Origin: Microbulbifer sp. Q7
Lineage (GTDB): Bacteria > Pseudomonadota > Gammaproteobacteria > Pseudomonadales > Cellvibrionaceae
Length of the DNA stretch: 64,000 bases
Assembly (NCBI RefSeq): GCF_001639145.1
Contig: NZ_LROY01000002.1
Location: 1,458,501-1,522,500 of the forward strand
Direction: 5' to 3'
Shown: positions 57,096 through 64,000 of the stretch, one piece after another
How positions within the stretch are numbered: position 1 is the first letter of the stretch
Layout: every line of letters starts with the position of its first letter
Notes under the pieces: model-generated
The model's database searches: none
What the model saw: the letters and a program-made list of their open reading frames with translations, nothing else
Told to the model about the DNA's origin: nothing
Program-made: the position numbers and the translations under genes

Positions 57096-58586
57096 TTAGC
57101 GCCCGCCAACCGGGTAGTTTGGCGCTTCCTTGGTGATCTGCACATCGTGTACGTGAGACTCACCCATGCCCGCGGCGGTTACCCGCACAAACTGTGGCTT
57201 GGTGCGCATGGTCTCCATGTCCACACTGCCGGTGTAGCCCATGGCGGAACGCAGGCCACCCATCATCTGATGCACGATCACCGAAATCGGGCCTTTGTAA
57301 GGAACACGGCCTTCGATGCCTTCGGGTACCAGTTTTTCAGCGCCTTTGCTCGCGTCCTGGAAATAGCGATCGGATGAACCCTGGGTGCGCGACATGGCAC
57401 CGAGGGAGCCCATACCGCGGTAGGACTTGTAAGTACGCCCCTGGTACAACTCCACCTCACCGGGAGCTTCTTCCGTACCGGCGAGCATGGAGCCCATCAT
57501 GACCGAGTAGGCTCCCGCGACGATGGCTTTGGAGATGTCCCCGGAGAAGCGGATACCGCCATCGGCAATCAACGGCACGCCGGTGCCTTCCAGGGCCTTG
57601 GCCACTTCTGCGATCGCAGAAATTTGCGGCACGCCGATACCGGTGACGATACGGGTAGTACAAATGGAACCGGGGCCAATACCGACTTTCACCGCATCCG
57701 CACCGGCTTCCACCAGCGCCGTGGCTGCTTCACCGGTAGCGATGTTGCCGCCAATCACATCCACCTGCGGATGCATTTCCTTGATGCGACGTACGCGGTC
57801 AATCACGTTCTTGCTGTGGCCGTGGGCGGTATCGACTACCAGCACGTCCACGCCTGCTTCCACCAGGGCCGCCACACGGTCATCGGTATCCGGGCTAGTG
57901 CCCACCGATGCGCCGACACGCAGGCGACCGTCGCTGTCTTTACAGGAGTTGGGGTACTGCTCAGCCTTATTGTAATCCTTGACGGTAATCAGGCCGCGCA
58001 ATTCGAATTTGTCGTTCACCACCAGCACTTTCTCAATGCGGTGTTTGTGCAACAACTCACGCACCATTTCCGGTGCGGCGCCTTCCTCGCAGGTCACCAG
58101 GCGCTCTTTCGAGGTCATGATCTGCGCCACCGGGATATCCAGGTTGGTCTGGAAGCGCACGTCACGGCTGGTGACGATGCCCACCAGATTACCTTTATCC
58201 ATCACCGGCACGCCGGAGATGTTGTGGTGGGTGGTCAGCGCGATCAGTTCGCGTACGCTGGCGTCAGACTCAATGGTGATCGGGTCTTTTACAACGCCTG
58301 CTTCAAATTTCTTCACAGCACGCACCGCGAGCGCCTGCTCTTCAATGCTCATGCTCTTGTGAATAATGCCGATACCGCCTTCCTGGGCCAAAGCAATGGC
58401 CAGGCGCGACTCGGTCACGGTATCCATCGCGGCGGAAACCAGCGGGATATTCAGGGTGATATTACGAGACAGTTTTGTCTTCAGGGAAACGTCTTTGGCC
58501 GTGACCTCGGAATAACCGGGCACAAGTAGGACGTCGTCGAAAGTGAGGGCTTCGCGTGCTATACGCAGAGATTCAGACATGGACAC
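57096..58586 (-). CDS. guaB: IMP dehydrogenase
   Basis: GuaB oxidises IMP to XMP with NAD, the rate-limiting step of guanine nucleotide synthesis. The 496-residue TIM barrel has an inserted CBS pair (about 95-210; [32 protein letters not shown]) and the catalytic cysteine loop [13 protein letters not shown] near 310. The start is a GTG at 58586 with GAGG 5 nt upstream; an ATG follows at 58580. Divergent from xseA. Confidence 0.97.
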   Translation of the reverse strand: MSMSESLRIAREALTFDDVLLVPGYSEVTAKDVSLKTKLSRNITLNIPLVSAAMDTVTESRLAIALAQEGGIGIIHKSMSIEEQALAVRAVKKFEAGVVKDPITIESDASVRELIALTTHHNISGVPVMDKGNLVGIVTSRDVRFQTNLDIPVAQIMTSKERLVTCEEGAAPEMVRELLHKHRIEKVLVVNDKFELRGLITVKDYNKAEQYPNSCKDSDGRLRVGASVGTSPDTDDRVAALVEAGVDVLVVDTAHGHSKNVIDRVRRIKEMHPQVDVIGGNIATGEAATALVEAGADAVKVGIGPGSICTTRIVTGIGVPQISAIAEVAKALEGTGVPLIADGGIRFSGDISKAIVAGAYSVMMGSMLAGTEEAPGEVELYQGRTYKSYRGMGSLGAMSRTQGSSDRYFQDASKGAEKLVPEGIEGRVPYKGPISVIVHQMMGGLRSAMGYTGSVDMETMRTKPQFVRVTAAGMGESHVHDVQITKEAPNYPVGGR

Positions 58587-58622
58587 TCATACCTCAAGGG
58601 AGCGGGAATGGGTATCGGCGCG

Positions 58623-58628
58623 ATTATA
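58623..58628 (-). promoter_or_regulatory. guaB -10 element
   Basis: The minus strand reads a perfect TATAAT about 36 nt upstream of the guaB start; the -35 (TTGTTT region, 16-17 bp further) is weak. I see no purine-repressor palindrome. Confidence 0.55.
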
Positions 58629-58740
58629 GCCGCAACCTTTCCGGAAACAAAAGACTATTTGCACGGGAATGGCAAATCCCTTTACCTCGGCGGCCATCCT
58701 TGCAATATTGGCCGCCCGATCAAGCGCAGTAGAGACCGAA

Positions 58741-60096
58741 ATGCTCAGCACACCTCCCGGCACGCCCAATCCACTCCCCACCGACGGCCGCCCGGTCATG
58801 AGCGTCAGCGAGTTGAACCGGGAAGTGAAGCAGCTGCTGGAGGGGAGCGTCCCGCTACTGTGGGTGGGTGGCGAGATATCCAACTTCGCAGCCCCCAGCT
58901 CCGGCCACTGGTACTTCACCCTCAAGGACGCACGCGCCCAGGTGCGCTGCGCCATGTTCCGCGGCCGCAACCGCAATGTACAGTTTCAGCCCGGCAACGG
59001 CCGTGAGGTGCTGGCGCGGGCCCGTGTCAGCCTGTACGAAGGCCGCGGCGAATTTCAGCTGATCATCGAGCACCTGGAGGAAGCGGGGTTTGGCGCCCTA
59101 ATGCGCCAGCTGGAGATGCTCAAAGCCAAACTCCAGGCCGAGGGCCTGTTTGACCTGGATCGTAAAAAGCCCCTGCCCTACCTGCCCGCAACCATCGGCA
59201 TCATCACCTCCCCAACCGGCGCCGCGGTGCGCGACATGATTCAGGTGCTGGGTCGCCGCTACCCCGCGGCCCAGATCGAGCTGCTGCCGGTACCGGTACA
59301 GGGGCAAGGAGCGGCACAGCAGATCGCGGAAGCCATTGCCCTTGCCGGTCGCCTGCAAAGGCACGACCTGCTGATCGTTGGCCGTGGCGGCGGTTCACTC
59401 GAGGATCTCTGGTCATTCAACGAAGAGGTGGTTGCGCGTGCACTGGCGGCATGTCCCATACCGACCATCTCGGCTGTGGGCCATGAAACCGACACCACCA
59501 TCGCCGACCTGGTGGCGGACGTGCGCGCACCAACCCCGTCGGCGGCGGCGGAGATTGCCAGCGCCAATGCGGCCGCCCTGCGTGAGGACATAGAAACTGT
59601 CGCGCGACGCGTCACCCGCGCGCTGGAGCAACAGCTGCGGCATCTGCGACAGCATGTCCAGCTAGTCAGCAATCGCATTCGCCACCCGCGCGAGCAATTG
59701 CAGAATCGTGCGCAGCGGCTGGACCATCTGGAAATACGCCTGCGAGCCGCCATCCACAGCCGCACAGCGGCCAACGCCCGGCGCCTGGAGCTGTTTGCAC
59801 GCACCCTGACACAGGTACATCCACGACACAGGTTAGGCCAGGCACACACCCGACTGGATCAGCAGGCCCAGCGCCTCGACAAATCCATGCGCACCCTGCT
59901 CCAGCACAGGCGGGAACAGGTGATCCACGCCAGCCAGCTGCTTCACAGTGTCAGCCCACTGGCGGTGCTGGAGCGCGGCTACGCCATTGTCCAGACGGAG
60001 CAAAACCAGGTTGTGCGTCGCGCACAGGAGGTTACCCCCGGACAAAAAATTCACGCACGATTGGCAGAAGGCGAGATCACGGCCATCGTTGAGTAG
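58741..60096 (+). CDS. xseA: Exodeoxyribonuclease VII large subunit
   Basis: XseA forms the nuclease ExoVII with XseB, degrading single-stranded DNA. The 451-residue protein has an N-terminal OB fold (about 20-110; VWVGGEISNF-like LLWVGGEISNFAAPSSGHWYF), the conserved catalytic core GIITSPTGAAVRDMIQVLGRRYP and VGRGGGSLEDLWSFNEE, VGHETDTTIADLVADVRAPTPSAAAE, and a helical coiled C-terminal part. The ATG at 58741 gives family length; the frame is open to 58669. Confidence 0.95.
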   Translation: MLSTPPGTPNPLPTDGRPVMSVSELNREVKQLLEGSVPLLWVGGEISNFAAPSSGHWYFTLKDARAQVRCAMFRGRNRNVQFQPGNGREVLARARVSLYEGRGEFQLIIEHLEEAGFGALMRQLEMLKAKLQAEGLFDLDRKKPLPYLPATIGIITSPTGAAVRDMIQVLGRRYPAAQIELLPVPVQGQGAAQQIAEAIALAGRLQRHDLLIVGRGGGSLEDLWSFNEEVVARALAACPIPTISAVGHETDTTIADLVADVRAPTPSAAAEIASANAAALREDIETVARRVTRALEQQLRHLRQHVQLVSNRIRHPREQLQNRAQRLDHLEIRLRAAIHSRTAANARRLELFARTLTQVHPRHRLGQAHTRLDQQAQRLDKSMRTLLQHRREQVIHASQLLHSVSPLAVLERGYAIVQTEQNQVVRRAQEVTPGQKIHARLAEGEITAIVE

Positions 60097-60166
60097 CGGC
60101 GCGCACCGCCCCCGCACCTCTCCTCGCCTCCCGCACAACCAACTGCCCGCCACGGACCCTAGGATT

Positions 60167-60195
60167 ACCCTGTTGCCTAACTCAGCAAACAGGGT
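60167..60195 (+). other. Hairpin covering the ribosome binding site of the first MltF-like gene
   Basis: ACCCTGTT at 60167-60174 and AACAGGGT at 60188-60195 are perfect reverse complements. The AGGG of the right arm is the only Shine-Dalgarno candidate for the ATG at 60201, so the stem would hide it. A translational switch is possible but unproven; it could also be an xseA terminator stem without a T-tract. Confidence 0.5.
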
Positions 60196-60200
60196 TCTCT

Positions 60201-62501
60201 ATGACGGCAATCTGCCCCCTTCAACGCAGGCTGATCATTGCCATGCTGTTCCTGTGCGCTTTCCTGGTCGGATGCCAGGACAAGCCCGGTGACGCTGGTA
60301 GCGCTCAACAGTCCCCGGAAGAAATCACAAAAGAAACGGACATACACTTTCAAAACTATACCGAAACCGGTGATCTAAGTGCCCTGAAAAAGCGAGGCAC
60401 CATTCGATTCATCACACTGGCAACCTCCGAAGATGACCTGCTGCCGCGCGCCAGAATCGTCACCCAGAAGCACTACGAGTTGGCAGAGGCACTCGCCAAG
60501 CGGCTAAAGCTCAACCCCCACTGGCTAGCAGCAGCCTCCCCGGCCGACGCACTGGAAATGATCAAAAGTGGACGCGCGGATGTCGTTGTGGGCAATCTCA
60601 CCCGGACGGAGGAACGCGCGCAGCAATTCGACCTCTCAGAGCCCATCACCCAATCCCGTCAACAGCTGGTGACCGGGCGCAATGGGCCCGATGTGGCGCG
60701 TCCAGACAGCCTGCGGAACACCGTCATCTCGATTATGGAAGGCAGCACCTATGTGGACTCGGCACGCCAGCTGCAGGAAAAAATCCCTGGCGCAAAACTG
60801 GAAATGCGCAAACTCAGTAAATCCGACACCGTCGATCGCATGATTGACAATATCAATCAACGGGAAAACGTTGTAACAATTATTGATAGCAATATCGTAC
60901 AAGGCGTACTGGACTATCGCAGTGATTTGAAGGCCGGCGTTTTCGTTTCGGATGACGAGGACATCGTATGGGCGATGCGTAAAGAATCACCGGATTTGAA
61001 GTTGCGCATCAACAATTTTTTGACGAAGAAACTAGTAAAAGCTCCACAGGAAAGAAAGTCTGATTGGCCATCCATTAAAAAATCCAGAGTCATTCGCTTT
61101 CTCACCTACAACGGGCCCACCAGTTACTTCATGTGGAAAGGTTCGTTGATGGGCTTTGACTACGACCTGGCAAAGTCCTTTGCCCAAAAGCATAACCTAG
61201 AGCTGGAGCTGATCGTTGTCCCCCACGACCAGGCATTGACGGACTGGCTGCAAGCTGGCCGGGGAGACTTCGCCGGTGCATCCACATCGATCACACAAGA
61301 AAGAATGGCACAGGGAGTTGACTTCACCACGCCGTATATCGAGATGGCGGCACAGGTACTTTCTCATGGCGGAAAATCCGAGATCAAGACACTCGAAGAC
61401 CTGAATAATCGAACGCTGACCCTGCGCGAATTTTCAATATTCGAAGGCATTGCCAAATCCCTTCAGGAAAACGGCATCCGGGTAAACGTAAAAGTCGCAG
61501 ACCCCGGGGTAAGCCTCGAGCGGATTATCAATATGGTCGCCGACGGTAAAGCCGATGCAACCATCGCAGACGCCAGTGCCGTCGAGATTGCCGCATCGTT
61601 GCGGAAAGAAGTGACGGCGGGGCCGCTGGTGAGCGATCCCATTCCGCAGGGGTGGATGGTAGTCAAAGGCAATACTTCGCTGAAAAAACGCCTGAATGCT
61701 TTTATCAAAGAGTACCAGACCACTCAATCCTTCAGAAAAAAGGTCGACTACTACTTCAAGCCCAATGCCGCCGGCAGTGAAAAAATTGTGCAACGGCTCA
61801 AGCCCGGTGAAGACCTCTCCCCTTATGACGAACTGGCGAAGCAGTCCGCACGTAAATTCGAATTTGACTGGCGCCTCATCGTTGCCCAGATGTGGCAGGA
61901 GAGCAGCTTCAACCCAGAGGCCGAATCCCCGGCAGGTGCCCAGGGCCTGCTGCAGGTAATGCCTCGTACCGCCGAAGAAGTGGGCTACTCGCCCCCCCTA
62001 TTCGATCCCCAGCGTGGCATTGAGGCAGGCGTCAAGTATCTGAGCTGGATCAGAGACCGCTTTGAGCCGGGAATCAGTTTAGAAGACCGTCTGTGGTTTT
62101 CACTGGCCGCCTATAACGCGGGCATTGGCCATCTGTACGATGCCCAAAGGCTCGCACAGGAACTGCAACTCAATCCAGAGGTTTGGTTTGGCAACGTGGA
62201 GATTGCGATGCTCAAGCTGTCAGAGCCACGCTACTTCAAGGGGGCGCGTTACGGTTACGTACGCGGCGCAGAGCCGGTCCAGTATGTGCGCAATATCAGT
62301 CAGATCTACCGCGCCTACACAGACATCACCCCGGGGGAAATTGCCCTGCAAGCACGCTACCTACCTCCGTATGCGCACGCAACGAGCCCTCGAAACAACG
62401 CGCATCCCAAGTACCCGCATACACCTTCGTGGAAAGGCATCCACGCACAACCGCAGCGGGTGCCAGGGTCAATAAATACGAACGCCCCCTGGCGACCTTA
62501 A
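60201..62501 (+). CDS. MltF-like lytic transglycosylase lipoprotein with two solute-binding domains
   Basis: A 766-residue lipoprotein (signal with lipobox LVGC near residue 28). Two SBP_bac_3 (periplasmic solute-binding) domains follow in tandem, about 60-285 (GTIRFITLATSEDDLLPR) and 293-535 (VIRFLTYNGPTSYFMWKG), and then an SLT lytic transglycosylase domain (about 545-700) with the catalytic glutamate E567 in AQMWQESSFNP and GAQGLLQVMPRT. E. coli MltF (518 residues) has one solute-binding domain plus SLT. In MltF the binding domain controls the catalytic one. A low-GC patch (about 40 percent) lies at 60841-61080. A paralogue follows 31 nt downstream. Confidence 0.9.
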   Translation: MTAICPLQRRLIIAMLFLCAFLVGCQDKPGDAGSAQQSPEEITKETDIHFQNYTETGDLSALKKRGTIRFITLATSEDDLLPRARIVTQKHYELAEALAKRLKLNPHWLAAASPADALEMIKSGRADVVVGNLTRTEERAQQFDLSEPITQSRQQLVTGRNGPDVARPDSLRNTVISIMEGSTYVDSARQLQEKIPGAKLEMRKLSKSDTVDRMIDNINQRENVVTIIDSNIVQGVLDYRSDLKAGVFVSDDEDIVWAMRKESPDLKLRINNFLTKKLVKAPQERKSDWPSIKKSRVIRFLTYNGPTSYFMWKGSLMGFDYDLAKSFAQKHNLELELIVVPHDQALTDWLQAGRGDFAGASTSITQERMAQGVDFTTPYIEMAAQVLSHGGKSEIKTLEDLNNRTLTLREFSIFEGIAKSLQENGIRVNVKVADPGVSLERIINMVADGKADATIADASAVEIAASLRKEVTAGPLVSDPIPQGWMVVKGNTSLKKRLNAFIKEYQTTQSFRKKVDYYFKPNAAGSEKIVQRLKPGEDLSPYDELAKQSARKFEFDWRLIVAQMWQESSFNPEAESPAGAQGLLQVMPRTAEEVGYSPPLFDPQRGIEAGVKYLSWIRDRFEPGISLEDRLWFSLAAYNAGIGHLYDAQRLAQELQLNPEVWFGNVEIAMLKLSEPRYFKGARYGYVRGAEPVQYVRNISQIYRAYTDITPGEIALQARYLPPYAHATSPRNNAHPKYPHTPSWKGIHAQPQRVPGSINTNAPWRP

Positions 62502-62532
62502 CATAGAGAATCCCCGGAATTTGGGAGTGACT

Positions 62533-64000
62533 ATGGAAAAAGGCTACTCGGCTCAGGCACACTCATTGAGCCACCAATGCATTATTCTTTGCGTGACTTG
62601 CATCGCACTGTGGTTGAGCGCGTGCGACCGCGCCCGGACCACCTCAGACTCCCCCGTAGCTCCGCAAGCAGCCGAGCAAACAACCAACAAACCAACGAAT
62701 TCAACAGAAGGTGACGCGGGGCGCTTTATCGATAAGGGTGACCTGAAAGCCATCCAGGATCGCGGCATGATCCGATTTGTCAGCCTGACCGGAGACAACC
62801 AGCCAATACTCCCCCGCGAAGCCATCGTCAACCAGACACACCGGCAAATGGGCGAGGACTTTGCCAAGAGAATCGGTGTCGCCACACGCTGGCTTGTCGC
62901 GCAGACCCCTGAACAAGCCTTACAGATGGTGAATGATGGCGAAGCGGATGTGGTGGCAGAAAACATGAGCATCACCCCGGAACGCCAAGCAATCGTGGCG
63001 TTCAGCATCCCAATTATGCAGACTTCCGACCTCCTGATTACCGGCAAAAACGGGCCGGATATCAGCAACATCGAAAACCTTCAGGGGACAGAATTCATCG
63101 TCCTCGCGGGTAGCTCTTACGCAACTCTGGCACACACGTTGGCTGCCGAGCACCCGCAAGCCGGGTTTTCGGTGCGGGAGGTGTACCTGACTCAGGAGCG
63201 AGACACCCTGTTTGATATGGTTGCCGAGTCTGACAATGCCGTTACCATTTTGCACAAGAACCTGGCCGACGAGACTCTCAAATATCGCGACGATCTGAAA
63301 GCAGGTGCAACCGTAGGTTCCCCGGAGAATATCGCGTGGGCCATTCGCAAGGATTCCACTCGACTGCAGAACCGCATCAATAGCTTTCTTACCCGAACAC
63401 TGGTCCACGCCATTCCAGAGCGAACATCCCATTGGTATGCGATAAAAAAGTCCGGCGTCATTCGTTTTGCCACCTATAACGGTCCTACCAGTTATTATCT
63501 GTGGAAGGGCGTTCTGCGTGGCTTTGACTACGAAATGGCAAAGGCGTTTGCGGACAAGCACAAGCTGCAGCTGCAGGTTGTGGTTGTTCCCAACGAGGAA
63601 AGTCTTGTGGACTGGGTAGTGGAAGGTCACGCTGATATCGCCGGCGCCTCCACCACCATCACCCAGGAACGGATTGAGCGCGGGGTAGCCTTCAGCTCGC
63701 CCTTTATCGAAACCACCGAAAAAATCATCAGTAATCGCAAGCTGCCCAAAATTGAAACCCTCGCCGACCTGAAAGGGCGTACCATCACCCTGCGCGCCTA
63801 CTCTTCCTTCATCCAGACCGCGCGCACGCTGCGCGAGCACGGTGTGGATGTCAATGTCCAGGTAGCTCCTGCGCAAATGTCGTTTGAGGAAATCCTGAAC
63901 AAGGTCGCGGAAGGCGAGTTTGAGGCCACCATCGAGGACGGTTACATCGCCGACATTCAGGCGGCTCTGCGTCCGGAGCTTGTGATTGGCCTGCAGGTGA
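62533..64000 (+). CDS. Second MltF-like lipoprotein, cut by the window end
   Basis: The frame is open from the ATG at 62533 to the window end (489 codons). The N-terminus is a lipoprotein signal (IALWLSACDRA). It repeats the first protein's architecture: a solute-binding domain (about 70-300; GMIRFVSLTGDNQPILPREA) and a second one (about 310 onward; GVIRFATYNGPTSYYLWKG). The matching stretches VIRF.TYNGPTSY..WKG and GASTTITQERI show it is a tandem duplicate. Whether an SLT domain follows is outside the window. GGGAG upstream of the ATG is a fair ribosome binding site. Confidence 0.88.
   Translation, partial: MEKGYSAQAHSLSHQCIILCVTCIALWLSACDRARTTSDSPVAPQAAEQTTNKPTNSTEGDAGRFIDKGDLKAIQDRGMIRFVSLTGDNQPILPREAIVNQTHRQMGEDFAKRIGVATRWLVAQTPEQALQMVNDGEADVVAENMSITPERQAIVAFSIPIMQTSDLLITGKNGPDISNIENLQGTEFIVLAGSSYATLAHTLAAEHPQAGFSVREVYLTQERDTLFDMVAESDNAVTILHKNLADETLKYRDDLKAGATVGSPENIAWAIRKDSTRLQNRINSFLTRTLVHAIPERTSHWYAIKKSGVIRFATYNGPTSYYLWKGVLRGFDYEMAKAFADKHKLQLQVVVVPNEESLVDWVVEGHADIAGASTTITQERIERGVAFSSPFIETTEKIISNRKLPKIETLADLKGRTITLRAYSSFIQTARTLREHGVDVNVQVAPAQMSFEEILNKVAEGEFEATIEDGYIADIQAALRPELVIGLQV

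Noticed and set aside
62920..63876. A 318-codon open frame on the minus strand
   Set aside because: Antisense to the second MltF-like gene, whose sense frame has a lipoprotein signal and clear homology to its neighbour.

Overview
The window is a GC-rich stretch of gammaproteobacterial chromosome. I see no transposases, prophage genes, CRISPR arrays, tRNAs or rRNAs. Gene order (trmD-rimM-rpsP-ffh; the rpsB to lpxB envelope cluster; map-glnD-dapC; rnm-yciO-scpA-scpB-rluB; guaB-guaA-xseA) fits the Pseudomonas/Marinobacter/Cellvibrionales part of the class. Protein flavour and intergenic repeat style suggest a marine genus such as Microbulbifer; the genus is a guess from memory, not a computed result.

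Layout. 1-3.3 kb (minus): trmD, rimM, rpsP, ffh. 3.4-5.6 kb (plus): a CcsA/YpjD-like membrane protein and a CNNM/CBS transporter-like protein. 5.7-21 kb (minus): one long envelope and translation cluster, rpsB-tsf-pyrH-frr-uppS-cdsA-dxr-rseP-bamA-skp-lpxD-fabZ-lpxA-lpxB-rnhB, starting behind an extended -10 promoter and a structured leader. 21.5-30.2 kb (plus): map, glnD, then lysine/diaminopimelate genes dapC, dapD and dapE, with nth and an ArsC/YffB-like gene placed between dapC and dapD, and two repeat elements between dapD and dapE. 30.3-31.2 kb (minus): a flavodoxin and a small unknown protein. 31.4-35.2 kb: a Spy/CpxP-like periplasmic protein divergent from a CpxR/CpxA-like two-component pair, then an SRPBCC protein. 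35.3-40.4 kb (minus): rnm-yciO-scpA-scpB-rluB. 40.7-47.2 kb (plus): VC0807-like membrane protein, yciI, SH3-domain protein, ppiA-pdxJ-DUF2520-trmH, and an OmpA-family protein. 47.8-52.3 kb (minus): a ferric iron ABC importer (fbpABC) led by an FTR1-periplasmic-domain-like protein behind a good Fur box. 52.7-55.4 kb (plus): class III adenylate/guanylate cyclase plus a lipoprotein-like repeat protein. 55.4-58.6 kb (minus): guaB-guaA. 58.7-64 kb (plus): xseA and two tandem MltF-like lipoproteins, the second cut by the window end.

Most of the window is conserved housekeeping. The parts that deserve a second look are: five CpxR-type half-sites at an exact 10-bp period in front of the cpx genes; a 15-bp in-frame tandem repeat in the sensor domain of the cyclase; the tandem MltF-like proteins, each with two solute-binding domains; PdxJ and Nth proteins that look more like Bacteroidetes-type versions; and the inverted-repeat elements in the lysine cluster. 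I did not find a clear new defence, toxin or mobile system.
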